DNA of 64,000 nucleotides from Cheilinus undulatus (GCF_018320785.1 NC_054869.1:38715789-38779788); one strand, 5' to 3'; counted from the first letter of the stretch, positions 12,201 through 23,751 are shown. Numbers and translations are program-made. Notes: a model not told the origin generated them from the letters alone.

Positions 12201-15200
12201 TGACACTGCTTAAAGTCGGACCTCCAATCCAGAAAAATGGAGGAAAAAAAGTCTATTGGATCTAATCGATCAAAATGAATGTTGATGTTATTTTTCCCGC
12301 ATTTCATTTAGAAAATACAAAGTTTTGAACCGAGAAATCCAGAGTTTCGCGTTTCATCGAAGGCAGCAGCTCGGGCAGCGGCTGCCATCTGATTACGGGA
12401 CGCCGGGGTGTCCCTCTGTTACACCTTTGTGTGAATTGCTTGTTGCGGACATTCCTTTTTGCCTTTATTGCGGAATCTCTGTGTAAAAATGGCTTATGTC
12501 AACAAAAACAACGGCTAATTTCAATTTTAAAGAGAGGGGTTTTATATTTTGACTTAAAACTACAATTTTGAAATCACTGCTTAAAAGTGTGATGGACCTT
12601 ATTTTTGCTGTCCTCCATGGGGCCTTTCATAGGAAAGCTTTCCCTTTTTCCCCCTTTATGGGCAGCCTTGCTCCCTTTCCAATATGAGACAACAAAAAAT
12701 CCACGGGACTATTTGATAGACGTTTAGCCTAACTGTATAAAGATAGCACAAAAACTGATGCAGAATAATCATCCTTTTCCGGAATTCTATAAAAGACTGC
12801 GCAATGAGGTTAAAAAAAAGTGACTGACCTTAGTGCATGTTGAATGAAACCCTAAACTCGAATAGTTGAAGTTTACAGAAACCTAAATTTGTTGAAAAGG
12901 AAGACACTGGAAAAGAACCACATCACCTTTCTATAGGTGACGTTTTTTGCTTTATGCTGATCCATGTACATAAAAAATGTAAGCAATCTATCACTTATTA
13001 AGCTAATGTTCAGAGTTGTGAGTGTGTAAATCTTTAATACTGTAATGTAAATATGCCTTGCATATCCTATCAAATTAATAAAATTGTGAGCGCTCATAAG
13101 CATATGAACTAAAGTGATTACAAAATAATGAATATACATGGTTACGGTAGGCTGTATCTGTCCAAGCAGGTTTAAAAATTTAGCCTCTATTTTATTTAAA
13201 TGTTTGGAAAATTTGAGTTTGAGCTAAATGGCACTGCTCAAAGTCTAGCTTGTTGTTAATAAAATACATTTTGGCATGCCAGTTTATAGTTTACACAATA
13301 TTTTTCATTTATTATTACATTAATACTGTATGAAAAAGGCCTAAAAGTACAGCCAGACAACTTTATCCCTCTCTCTTTGCTCTGATGTTGCTCTTTATCT
13401 TGTCAGATCCTCTCATTAATGCCCTGTTGTTCCCTATCTGAACAAAGTCTGCTTCCTTAGTGCCTGCATAAACCAGGCTGTGAAAGGCTGTGTGTCAGTA
13501 TGGCTGAGGGTGGTTGACCGGCCTTTGCCAAACGTACCCATATGGCTTTGGCTTTTGTTGTCCCATGTCAGGCAGGTGGTAGCGTTCTGCTGCAGCCTCA
13601 TGGGCACGGTGTGGCCGATGTGTTGCCTGCCGTTCAAAAGATAGCAGAGAGAGGCAGACAGAGAGAGGGGGAGAGGATGTGAGTTTTTGTATGATGGAGG
13701 TAAGTGCACGTCACTTCCTTTCTAGCTGACATCCTCTTCCTGTAGATGATGGTTGCTATGCCAGAGAACGGTATGGCTGACTTGACTCTTTTGTTCTTTT
13801 TTTCTGTTCTTTGGATGACTCTGGTGTGAAGTGGATATGCATTATTGGATGCTGTACATCTGCCACGCCTTTCATTGTCTGCCTCTCATGGCTGCTTTAT
13901 ATCAAGGCTTTAATGAGATATCCTATTGAGTTACAGTGAAGCTGACTGCACATGTGAAAACAGCAACATTCATTCAACTAATCACAGTTTCATGGGAAAT
14001 CGGGTTAGTTGAATTCAATATTTCAGCGCTTGGCTTGCACTAATGATTTTGCAGATGTAGAAGGTTAAGGAGACTTGGAAATAACTTCAGCCTTATGACA
14101 ATCTTTTACAAGTTTGGTTGTATTTGTATAAATTAGCAGCTTTTAAGAGCATTCTTGGAAGAGGTGAACCATCATTATCTTGACCTAGGGTGTCAATGTT
14201 CAGTGCTTTGATACTTGTCAGTAAGTCATGCTTAAATCTATATGGTCTCCTTTACTGTAATGATTATGAGTATCAAAAGGTACAGACTTTAACAACAGCT
14301 GTAGACCTTCAGTCTTGTAGCTGCAAGGGCAGCCACGAAAACAAATGGAGGGCAGTGGTGGTTCATATTGTCTTTTTGGTTTTTCATAAAGGTGCAATAG
14401 TCATGTTCATGTGTCTATGGGAATGGTTAAGGAAGGTGGTTGGACATGCATTACATTTAGGTAAAGGCCAACTCAAACTTTTTCTGCTATGTGTCTTTGG
14501 TACCAACATGCTGTTTATGTTTAGTATTATTTTTGCAATTTATATTGTGTACAGGACTTTTCGTGCAATTTCTGCCACTAAAAACAAGAAATTTCCCATC
14601 ATAAGGTGCCTAGAAGGATGTAATTTTGTTGCTCTGGTATCAAAAACATTTTACTTGTATGTTTAGTCGTTTTTTTTTTTGTTTTTTTTGTCTGTAACTT
14701 TGACTGTGCCGCTGCTGTCTTGGCCAGGACACTCTTGAAAAAGAGATTTTTAATCTCAATGAGGTTGTTCTCCTGGTTAAATAAAGGTGAAATAAAAAGG
14801 TGCCAGCATAGTTTGATTTTTTATAACTATCATATTGGCTTTTCAGACTGATATTGTGATATCCCAATTTCTGACTTGAAAAAAATTAAAAGGCCTCTCA
14901 TGTGAGCTTCTGTCAGAGTTTTGGGGTGAAAGTGGGTTTTCTCAGAGTCGAGGCAGAAGGGAGATTTGCTTACACTACAGGCTTCATCAGTTAATGCACT
15001 GCTACACAAACGTCACCATCTGGCTCCACTGTTTTTTTTTTTTATTTTGTGATACTGAAGCACATGATGAATTTAGGGACGATTACACAGGGAAAGAAAC
15101 AGTGTCTTCATCTTTCCTGCCTTTTCATGCATGGCAACAGGCATGAAACCCTTTGACGTGCACGCATGGACATGCATCCATGTTTGATCTCTGTTTGTGT

Positions 15201-18200
15201 CTAACATGTTGTTAATGTTGGCCCGGGGTTCATTGTCAATTGCCTGTTGTTTTTCCATTGCTTTCTGTGACTGGATCAGTGTACAATACCATCTGGGCTT
15301 GGGTTACACTTCAAGGTTTTATTATCTGTTAGCTTGTTTTAAATAATTTGAGTTTAAAAACTTTGATATTATATGTGCAGACCTTTGATTGTTCATATAA
15401 GTATTTCTTAAGTATATGTCAACTTAATTTCATTTATTTTGTGACAAATATGATCGGTTTCAAAGTATTTTTTGCATTAGGATATTTCTATTGATTCTTA
15501 TGTCCTTGTTAACATTTTTTTAATGTTACATCCTTGTATTTCTACTTTAGGTATCAGCTTAAGTCTTTTGCCAAGCATAAGAAACCTTGCTGTTATGTTT
15601 CATCTTTTTTATAAAGTTTCTGTAGAAATGGAGTATCAGCCTGTACATTTTTAGCCCTTTTTTAAATACATACTTCAAAGCTTGCACCTCAGCTGGGCTC
15701 TAACTATAGAGCAAAGTGCTAATACATCAGAGCTGCTGAAGGACAAAAACTTGCTGACTGGCGCTCTATGAAAGGTATTTTATCTAATCCAGTCCCAGTG
15801 GAAAAGCAGAACATCAGAGGCTTTGTGTCCTGCCTGGACGTCTCTTGTCTCTTCTTTCTTTTTTTTCCCCTTTTTTCCGTTTGCTCTTGTTGTTGGATTT
15901 GTCCTCCTTTCAGATGGCTGGTAGCCATGCTGCTCTCCTCCCTGTGTAGCCTTGCCCTGTGGTGGATTGTGTATGGCTTCCCTTCTTCCATCCTGCATTT
16001 CTGTATAGACGGGTTAGGATTTCAATGAGCTCTACCACCCGTCAGCCCCCCCAAAACCTGCCCTGCCCCCCTTCTGGAGCTCTAACTGAGAATGCTGTAA
16101 GTGAGCCTCCAGTCTCTCTTTTTTAATCCCCAACCCAAATCAGAAATGTGTTCAAAATCATCAAATCTTGGTATTATGTCCTTTCTGTAAGCACAATAAA
16201 ATCAGAGTTGATGAGAAGAGCAGTCCCTTATCACAACAGGCTCCTGTTTTGTCCCTGTCATCATGTTGTGTAGTGTGTACACTGATTTTGTCTTCGTGTT
16301 CCCACCATCACGTCATCTTTAAACACCATGCTTTGCTGGTTAAAGTGTTTGTGACTGTCAAAATGAAACCATGCCAGACTGGTGCACCCTTTTGATCAAC
16401 TTCTGAAATCCTTCTTAGATCTAGTGCCATCCTGTGGCTTTCTCTGGTATTTAACTAATCCTACCAGGCTGCTGGAACTGCAGTGATCATAACACTAACA
16501 CTTGTCAGAAGTGAATAACCCATCTCCATATATCTCTGCCTCCACTCTGTCCTGTCAGCTTTCTCAAAGATGATCTACTGTTCATCACATTTTTTGCTCT
16601 CATGTTCCTTATGTTTTCACAGACAAGAGGAGAATAAGATTAACACCAGGTCGTCCTCGCAGTCCTTGAGGTATTTATCAGCCACATTTCTACCTCCACT
16701 GTGACATTATACTGGATTTAGACTAACTAAATTATGCGTGCCCCCGGCAGCCCGGTCATCCTGCAGGCCAGTGTTCAGGGATGTAAGGCCAGCGTCACCC
16801 CTCTGGCTCTGTCCGACCGCTCAGACAGTAGGAAGCGGAGCAGGACCTCCCTGCCAGCCAGAACAGCAGGAGGAAGGTCAGTAACTGGATTCACCTCCAG
16901 AAGTCATTCATAATTAGATGGTACAGATTAACCATATAATATAATAAAGGCAGAAAAATCAACACTATAGTATGCACAAAACATCACATTTAAATACTCT
17001 ATACAACACTATATAGGATAATAAAATTGGTGTTTACTTTGGGTTGTGAAAACCTGCCATTAGATTATTGTCCAGGTAAAAAAAAAAAAAAAAGGTTTAA
17101 TTACTACTTTTGACATATGTGTAAACATGTCAAGTTTAACAAGGAGCTGAATACAACAAGCTGAATAGAATCAACCTTAATGTATTGTAGGTTCATCTCA
17201 TTGTCCTTGTCTGATCTCTGTTGAAGCTGTTAAACATTAACTTCTGTTTCTGTGTTTGATATGGAGTTGACCCAGTCGAGAGCAACCAAGAGGCTATAGC
17301 CACTCATGGATCCTTGTGGAGTTTGATTAACAGCTTTCCTTCTCTCTGCCAGCTCCCTGTGCCACAGCAGACTGGTCAGGTCTCTAGGAAACTTACATGT
17401 AGTGGCTGACGACCGAGACGCAATGTGCTATGAGCCATGTGGCAGCCACAGAGACACAGCCAGTACTACAGCCAACACAGGCCCTCTGATCAACTTAAAC
17501 ATGGCACAGGTCCACCTGCAGGCAAGCTTCCCCAGACTCTGAGCCGTATGGAGATGTCAGCTGCATGTGCACACAAACATTTGTTTTTTGGACAGACATG
17601 TACTGTCAAACAAGGAAAGCCATATTTTAATGGTTTCCCTTCAGTTTTGGCAGCCTAAGAACCACAAAATCAGTGTTCAATGTACTTTTCATTGGTGCCT
17701 GTGTACATGCTGTCAAACTCCAGAGGCTCAGCACCCACCTTCTTTCTTCCTTTTAATACTCAGTATAAAGTGGTTTATTTTGTAATCAACTTATGTACTT
17801 AGGCTGGGATGCATCACCATGATTTATATGTTTTAAATCAAATTGAGGTTAGTCCACAAATTAAGATGTTTTCATAGAAACTAAAAGGAAACATTCAATT
17901 TTGATGCAGCTATTAATCATAATTATTTGAGAGTAAGGACTTCGTCACATGTCTGAAGGGCTATTTTTACTGTCCCATCATAAAAGATAAGACTCAGACT
18001 GGCCTCAGAACTCTGATTTTTAAATGATTTCATTAGATAACTTTAAAGAAAAATGGATTAAATTTTCCAGCTGAGTGGTCCTCACTTCAGCAAAAACTTT
18101 AAATCATAAAGTTGATTTGCCTGAAAATGTCCTTACACAAAAGAACCGAGTAAAAACATGTCTGACTCACCAAAAAATGTAACATTTTTTATCCAAAAAA

Positions 18201-19982
18201 TTGTTTGTACCTCAAAATCATTTGTTAACTAATGTTTTATCTAGACAATTGGCAGTAGGCATATGCAGTTTTAATGTTAAAAACATGATGATTTATAACA
18301 AAAATGGAATATCTTAGTTTCACATTTAGTATTTTGTCCTTGTGCTATTTTCAATCAAATAAGGACTTTCAATGCATAGCAAATCCTAACGGTTCTTTAT
18401 TGAAATTTTGCTTCAAGATCCCAACTGTTTAATTTGAGGTTGTGGTTAATTTAAAGAGCAGTTTACTAGTCTGCAATCTTCAAAAAGCAATGATGCAACC
18501 CTAAAAGGAGCCCTGCATATAAATACAGTGACTTAGAGTAACAAAGTACCTTTTACATGTTTACAGTACAAAGAAACAGATATGATTTCTACATTTTGAG
18601 AAAATATGAAATACTTAAATACATGGTAAGCTACCATCTGTGTGCACAGGGTCAACTGATTGTTGGCCTGACCGATTATCAGTGATGATATTCAGCATCT
18701 GGCTGATTTTCTTGATGTTTTGTTTTACCGATTGTCTTCCATGAATTCATTAAAAGTATGCTACTCAAGCACAGACAGGCTGGCTCTGAAGGAAATGCAA
18801 GTTGTCATTCCCTTGTTCTGTTTTAACCCTCTGCAGTCTCATCTATCTGAATGTCTTATTTATAACAGCCAGCCAGCACTGAAGCTGTTCAATATTTTCT
18901 TCGTAACTATAGCCTAATGTAGCTTAGCTTTATACATACAAATGGCAGAAACCTGCTAACGCTCATTTTTCCCGTAAATGTGTGTCTGTTGCAAATACCA
19001 GTCATCAGTCTCTACTAATAGTATAGTATAGGCCCTGGAAACCCAATATTGGTTGACTCCTAGTACTCACCTCAATCTATATTACAGTAACCTCTTCCTT
19101 ATTGCCCTCTTCACCGACACTGCACTTGGGTTAAATTAAAAAGGCCATAAAGATGACTTTTCATTGGAAGAAGAATGATTCACCTGCTTGGCATCACTAT
19201 GGCACACTGTTTTGCACAGCAGTGGCACAGCTGTGCGTTGGATGGTTCAGGCCTCTACGTCATCCATTAATCCCTGATAATTGGACACCTCGTCAGGCAT
19301 TAACCCTTACATATATATAAAGTTTGTGTATGACATAAGTTACATATAATTCATTAGTGTCAATCTAAAGAAGTCGGCATCTTAATATGCAGGGTTCCTT
19401 TTAAAATCATACAAAGATGTCTGGCATTCTCCAGAACCAACGCTGGGTAAATCTGAGTCTTATCTTCAAAGGGGTATCAATCTACCATCAGTCTCCCAGC
19501 TTCTTCTTTCAAAAGCTATCCTTGCATGGTCTCTAAGAACAGAGGGTTTCCTCATTATGACTGGCTATAGCTTCTCTGGACTCTTCTGCTGCTCACTGTG
19601 TCTTCTGCTCTCTGGGGCCATGCCTGAAACTGTTATTTGTGCTCATCTTTAACATGTTATGTCTGCTTCTGTTTCCTTCTCTCTTGTATTTCTTAAATGC
19701 TACAGACGCACCATCTCCAGAAGGCGTAAAGCTCGCAGCTCTTTACAATCACTTCGATTTTCCAGGCTATGGTATCTATCTTTACTTTCTGTTGCATTCG
19801 ATGGATTTACATCGTATCAAACTGCTTGCATTTTCTTGTGCGCATACACTTTTGCATGAATGACAAAATATAGGCAGATTGACTTGTGCAGTGATGTTGA
19901 TCAATACCCTGTTATTAAGACTCATGTTTGTTTTGTTTACAGTCACTCCATACCCAAGGCTAGAGCTCCCATTCTTCGGTGA
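2992..19982 (+). CDS. cdc14b: Dual-specificity protein phosphatase CDC14B
   Basis: Exons: 2992-3100, 4246-4336, 5025-5100, 6540-6632, 6729-6805, 7455-7521, 7606-7756, 7855-8085, 8674-8812, 9348-9513, 9623-9720, 16623-16670, 16751-16876, 19706-19771, 19943-19982. All phases agree, giving 525 residues. The start MKRKSERR and the join [11 protein letters not shown] match human CDC14B, whose basic N-terminus is linked to nucleolar targeting. The N-terminal half contains [22 protein letters not shown] and DEYEHYE-type blocks. The catalytic loop HCKAGLGRTG crosses the 8085/8674 junction, with the nucleophilic Cys and the Arg both present; KHYRMTAAE and [13 protein letters not shown] follow. The basic tail ends in PILR, near the human VLR end. 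The core often reads closer to CDC14A (for example [21 protein letters not shown] is CDC14A-like), but exon 1a, the C-terminus and the neighbours favour CDC14B. The family removes CDK phosphates at mitosis and in DNA repair. Alternative first and last exons are listed separately. Confidence 0.93.
3604..3760 (+). promoter_or_regulatory. Probable second cdc14b promoter (CCAAT boxes)
   Basis: Three CCAAT boxes lie just upstream of exon 1b: ATTGG at 3604-3608, and CCAAT at 3725-3729 and 3756-3760. The surrounding 200 bp are GC- and CpG-richer than the flanks and there is no clear TATA box. This fits an NF-Y-type TATA-less promoter feeding the alternative first exon at 4040. It is inferred from motifs only. 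Confidence 0.5.
4040..4106 (+). CDS. cdc14b: cdc14b alternative first exon 1b (CDC14A-like)
   Basis: An ATG at 4040-4042, with a second in-frame ATG at 4052-4054, opens a 22-codon exon ending at a consensus donor (AAAG, GTAAG). It ends in phase 1, exactly as exon 1a does, so both can splice to exon 2 at 4246. The product begins [12 protein letters not shown] and ends SKCVEFIK before DQLYFAIL. Human CDC14A has ACEFMKDRLYFATL at the same place, so this exon looks like the CDC14A type of N-terminus. It lacks the basic stretch of exon 1a. The predicted protein is 511 residues with the standard tail. Confidence 0.72.
5559..5971. mobile_element. Non-autonomous hAT-like element, 413 bp
   Basis: It begins TAGGGATACAC and ends in the complement of TAGGAATGTACAC. 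The flanks TTTTTAAT (5551-5558) and TTATTAAT (5972-5979) match at 7 of 8 positions, as expected for an aged hAT target duplication. It shares internal sequence (around 5795-5880) with the copy at 38305-38612. No coding capacity. It lies in a cdc14b intron. Confidence 0.75.
8189..8615. mobile_element. Non-autonomous hAT-like element, 427 bp
   Basis: The left end is TAAGGGTGTGACAGG and the right end is the complement of CAGGGGTGTAATGG, imperfect inverted repeats of a common fish family. ATACCTGT (8181-8188) and ATAACTGT (8616-8623) match at 7 of 8 positions as a target duplication. It sits in the intron that splits the phosphatase signature loop of cdc14b, 59 bp upstream of exon 9. Confidence 0.72.
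10937..11363. mobile_element. Non-autonomous hAT-like element rich in CGATA motifs
   Basis: The left end TAGGGGTGAGTATTGGC and a right end complementary to TAGAGCTGTGAAAAAAT bound a 427-bp block of repeated GATACGATA and ATCGATA-type words. ACATATAG (10929-10936) and ATATATAG (11364-11371) form a 7-of-8 target duplication. It lies in the large cdc14b intron. The family is widespread in teleosts; no transposase is present. Confidence 0.75.
11735..12495 (+). mobile_element. Possible PIF/Harbinger-type relic
   Basis: A block of distinctly higher GC than its surroundings starts near TTTCACACTGC and ends near a reversed TTTACACAGAG-like sequence. Inside it an 85-codon open frame (11896-12153) contains [15 protein letters not shown], which has the look of the Myb/SANT-like domain carried by Harbinger transposons. 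No target duplication or second open frame was found, so the class is uncertain. Confidence 0.35.
14690..14800 (+). mobile_element. LINE 3' end (L2-like)
   Basis: The sequence contains GACACTCTTGAAAAAGAG, then TTTTTAATCTCAATGAGG, then TCCTGGTTAAATAAAGGTG. This is the characteristic 3' tail of L2-type LINEs in teleosts, ending in a short AAATAAA-type repeat. Upstream coding sequence was not recognised, so this is a strongly 5'-truncated copy in a cdc14b intron. Confidence 0.6.
15914..16028 (+). CDS. cdc14b: cdc14b alternative last exon, hydrophobic tail
   Basis: A long pyrimidine tract ends in CAG at 15911-15913. Exon 11 ends at 9720 in phase 2, and joining it here gives an open frame of 38 codons to TGA at 16026-16028. 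The encoded tail starts [18 protein letters not shown] and continues [12 protein letters not shown] to a short polar end. The first 30 residues form one strongly hydrophobic span very close to the C-terminus, the layout of a tail anchor. The predicted isoform is 470 residues and keeps the whole catalytic domain. A chance open frame is possible, but splice signal, phase and hydrophobic content agree. Confidence 0.55.
17353..17542 (+). CDS. cdc14b: cdc14b alternative last exon, CDC14A-like tail
   Basis: A CAG acceptor at 17350-17352 joins in phase 2 to the exon ending at 16876. The frame then stays open for 62 codons to TGA at 17540-17542. The encoded segment [16 protein letters not shown] closely follows human CDC14A, which I recall as having SRLASSLGNLNAATDD in its C-terminal region. 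After that the reading diverges and ends SFPRL. The predicted isoform is 553 residues. The similarity to the paralogue makes this a real exon in my view, although I cannot show that it is expressed. Confidence 0.65.
18647..19062. mobile_element. Probable hAT-like miniature element
   Basis: The left end CAGGGTCAACTGATTGTTGG and the complement of the right end (TAGGAGTCAACCAATATTGG) are imperfect inverted repeats about 416 bp apart. No convincing 8-bp target duplication was found. Base content is similar to the intron around it. Confidence 0.45.
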
Positions 19983-20570
19983 GCCTGTGGATCGAGAAAT
20001 CTGGAGGAACTTTACATGAAATCTATCTTCTCTACAGCTGTACCACTCTTTTAATGGATTTTAATTTAGGGAAATGTTGGAACACACTTAACATAATGTG
20101 ACCTGTAAATCATGTGTGAATCCTTTGATTACCAGTTATTAGTTGTGAGGCACTTTGGGTTTTATACTTTTTAATTAACAAAGCATCATGAAGCAGTTTT
20201 TATCATTACCTTCATATCAAGCATGCAGTAGCAAGCATCAGAGTGGACCGAAACTGTCAAGACTGGAATGTGAATTATCCAATGGAAAAACCACATTCAG
20301 TTTGAATAAGATTATTTTGACTGTGTAACCACATACCTCCATCCAATACCTAGCTTGTCTATTATTTTCTTGTGAAGCTTTTGAGCTCCTGTATTTCAAG
20401 ACTGTAAATATGTTGACATTTATATACTCAGTTTGTATTTTTTAAATATTTTGTACAATGTTTGAATCATGTAATGAAATGTCAGCTGTCCTAATGGGGC
20501 CTTGTGTCAAGTCATGTTCATAACCCACTAAAGAGACACTTGCTTAAAGCACACAGAACCAGACTTTTTA

Positions 20571-20576
20571 AATAAA
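20571..20576 (+). terminator. cdc14b: cdc14b polyadenylation signal
   Basis: AATAAA lies 589 bp past the cdc14b stop at 19980-19982, at the end of an AT-rich 3' UTR. It is the only perfect hexamer on this strand before the convergent habp4 gene. Confidence 0.7.
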
Positions 20577-20750
20577 ATTATACTCAAGAATGTATCTAGT
20601 AATTCTTATTTGCATTCTTCACAAAAGGTCATCTTTTTACACAACATATCTGGTAAACAATGTCCAAATACCTAAACTTAAATTTATTTAAACTATGATG
20701 GTGGTCGCTCTAGGGATTATGAAAATACACATGATAAACTTGCAAAAGCA

Positions 20751-20756
20751 TTTATT
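20751..20756 (-). terminator. habp4: habp4 polyadenylation signal
   Basis: TTTATT on the plus strand reads AATAAA on the minus strand, 172 bp past the habp4 stop. It lies 175 bp from the cdc14b signal, so the two transcripts end almost back to back. Confidence 0.6.
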
Positions 20757-20927
20757 TCTGGAAATCAGATGCTGAACAGTGTGCCTTTGGTGCTATAGAA
20801 CAAAATAAATCCAATACAATAAAACCCCAACCTAAAGAACAGCAGAAACATAAACTGTGGGTTTTTTTTAGTGTGCAAAGTGCACCCTTCATCCCCTGTA
20901 GGGGGGTAAACTTGGAAGTGAATTCAG

Positions 20928-23751
20928 TTATATTCCAGCACAGAGTGCCGGGAAGTCTTCTGGGTCATCTGGGTTAGGTGCTGGACCAGTATCCTGGCAA
21001 GAGAAAAACACAAGAAACACTAAACAGGATTCTCATTAGTTTTCCTATATTTAGAAGATTACTACATTTTGTTCTTTTTTGTTGATGAACCATTTACGGG
21101 AAGGTTTTCCTATAAATCAAACTGCAGTAAATAATTCTAAATTCAAATGCAGTGTTAGAATTTGCAGCTACAGTGTGAAAAGGGGGTAAGGAGAGTTCTA
21201 CTACTGAGAAACCCTTCATTTGTGCCCAGCTTCTGTGACATACCTTCTCCATTATGGGTTTGGCCCTCTCTGAACGACCAATTTGACCACCTCGTCCCCT
21301 TCCCCGACCTCCACGACTAGGACGCCCAAGACTGCCAAAATTGATGTCGAGAAGGGAGGTGATGTCGTTCACAGACCTACGGAGGAAGTGGCTATCATCT
21401 TCCATGTCCTCAGCAGTCCCTTTGAGGTCCTGAGGATTAGAGGCAAACTTGTACAAAAATCATCATTCAACAGCAGCTCAATTCTGAGAAGGGATGAAGC
21501 CATCACCTCTGCCATTTTCTCATCTGTTTTTTTTTCCCTTTTTTCTAATGTACATCTCGGCTATGTCACCCATTGTTAAGTTTAAAGATTTGAAGGCATA
21601 CAGTCTTATGCAACAGAAAAACACTGAAAGATAAGATTAAAATATAACCTACAAACAGCCTGTTCCTGCCAACCATGGATTTTATTTTTTTCTTCCAGGG
21701 TTCTGAAGTCCTATGAGAGCTTTACATTCTCACCTCCAGGTGTTTTGACTTGTGGATAACCTTGGCTTTGGAGGGAATCGTGCCCTCTGCTTTTCGGATA
21801 TTAAACTCTGCTTTGGGACGACTCATCTCCTGCAGGGCCTTCCACTCATCCAGGGTCATTTCCATGGCAACCTGGACCACCATCTCTCCATCTTCTTCTA
21901 TCGCTCTGTCATGGTTGGCAAGAAATTATTTTTTTTAGTGCAACTAGAACATATGCATCAATGCATCCAAAAGATTCATATTACAAGATTTATTGGTTCT
22001 TTTCAGAACTGTGAAAAATTAAAAGTTTGAAGAGGAGACTGCAATAATTGGTGAATATATCCATTAGTGTTTGGTGTGCTATGTTGGTCATCTGGTTGCA
22101 CACCACCCTTCAAAAACAAAAATGCTGAATCTGTCATTGTTTGCCAACGTGTGGGGTCTCGCAATTGGTCACATTTTCTTAAATTTTCAAGTATGTGCCA
22201 GACTTCGCCATTCCTCAGCCTATGAATAGAATAATATATAAAATCTGCCACTCAACCAGCTGATGTGGCACATGTGTCGATGTTGAGTTGCATGTCACTC
22301 ACGGATTTGGACTGTCTTCCTCTGCAGACATTTGGGGTTCCTCAGATTTGACTGGAGCATCAGATGTCACTTCCATCAGTTCACTTCACAAAATGAAACA
22401 CTGGCACTGTGATGTATGTTGCCATTGTGCAATAAAGTACATTTCATATAGTTAAAATTACTTTCTTACCTTCCAGCTTCATCAACAGCACCCCAGTTCC
22501 AGGGTCCTCTGCCCCCTCTCTTCTCCTCAGGAGAGATACCTCTGCAATTACAGTTAAAATAGCTGTCAATACACATTAAAAGTGAAAAATAAGCAATAAG
22601 GGAATGATTTTTTTTAAAGTGTTGATTTTACATGGAGAAGATTTCTTACGTCCCATTGTGTCGATCGAATTCTCTCTTGCCTCGCAGGTTGAAGTTGTCA
22701 GTGTTCCTTGGGAACCTTCCTCCACCTCTTGCTGCTCTCCTACCTCCAAAACCACCTCTGCCTCTAAAGTCGGAGTCCACATTAAAGGAGGGCCTGGGGG
22801 CAAATTAGATTTTTTTTTTATTTTTGGTGGTACTACATTTCAAGAAAAATATACAGAGTGTAAACTTTATGAGTATGAGAACATACTGTGAGACAGAAAA
22901 CTCCTGTGGGTAGTCCCCTTGGTTGACTCTGCGGTCCCCAAAGGCAGCTCTCTTTGAGCCCCTCTGAGCTTCCTCCCTGCCATCGCCACTCTCCGTCACT
23001 GGTCCAGGACGCACCTGCTGCTGCCTGCAGACTGAAGAAAAAAGTTTCAATAAGAATTACAAAAAAAATTACTATCAAAATTCACATTTTTCTCTGCCAC
23101 ACTTTATCAGAACAATTTCTTACACATGAACAAAGAACAAATGGACTTAAGACATGTACACAATTCAAAGTTAGAGTTAAATCCTTTTTCTTTTTTTTTA
23201 TAAGCTTGAAAAAGTAACTTCAGAATTTTTTTTCAGCAGAAGATACTGTCCTTTCAGTGTTGACATAGTTTAACATTCTTTTTGTGAGCTTTTTAACTTA
23301 TATAATGCCATTTGGCTCAGATGACCCCACAGTAAAGCGAGTAATACCCACCCTGACTGTCTGCACATGTGCTTAACAGTTTTGCTGACCATGCACCATC
23401 AGTAGCTGACAAAGCCTGAGCAAACTGCCCATTCTTGGCTGGACTGTGCAGTCTAGAAATACTACCAGCTGCCATAATCGTTTTAGTTGTACAATGACAA
23501 TGCAGACAGACTGTTAGCTAACCTGGGACTGGGTCTTGCCCATTCGATGGGATGGGGAGACGTCTGTCCTTTTGGGATTCCTTCTGACCAGGTTTCTTCT
23601 GCTTAGCTTTCTTATCATCTCCCTCTTTCTTCTTTTTCTTCTTCTCTTTCTCCATCTCCACCTCGCTTATCAGGTCGAAAGGGTCAGCATCGTCATCCAG
23701 AAGATTCCCGAATCGGTTTGCCACAACGCAGCCGTAAGCGTCCGGCAGCAT
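20928..23751 (-). CDS. habp4: Intracellular hyaluronan-binding protein 4 (Ki-1/57)
   Basis: Eight exons on the minus strand: 23751-23523, 23031-22887, 22793-22650, 22541-22470, 22383-22303, 21905-21734, 21429-21244 and 20993-20928, all in phase, 364 residues. The start [20 protein letters not shown] is typical of the HABP4/SERBP1 family. A lysine-rich stretch follows, then an RGG-type segment ([17 protein letters not shown]) before PRNTDNFN and [10 protein letters not shown]. The conserved [12 protein letters not shown] and [10 protein letters not shown] blocks come next, then [16 protein letters not shown], a second Arg/Gly run and the acidic end DDPEDFPAL. These are the usual family landmarks in order. 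The family binds RNA and ribosomes, and has been linked to dormant 80S ribosomes together with eEF2. The protein is somewhat shorter than the human one (about 413). It converges on cdc14b. Confidence 0.95.

Noticed and set aside
14190-14666. Longest isolated open frame in a cdc14b intron (158 codons, hydrophobic)
   Set aside because: No known motif, no splice context, and it runs into an L2-like LINE tail at 14690. It is probably a chance frame or LINE remnant.
19943-20018. Second open frame in the last cdc14b exon, ending REIWRNFT
   Set aside because: Using it needs a phase-1 join, but all upstream cdc14b exons end in phase 2. The frame ending PILR fits phase and the human end.
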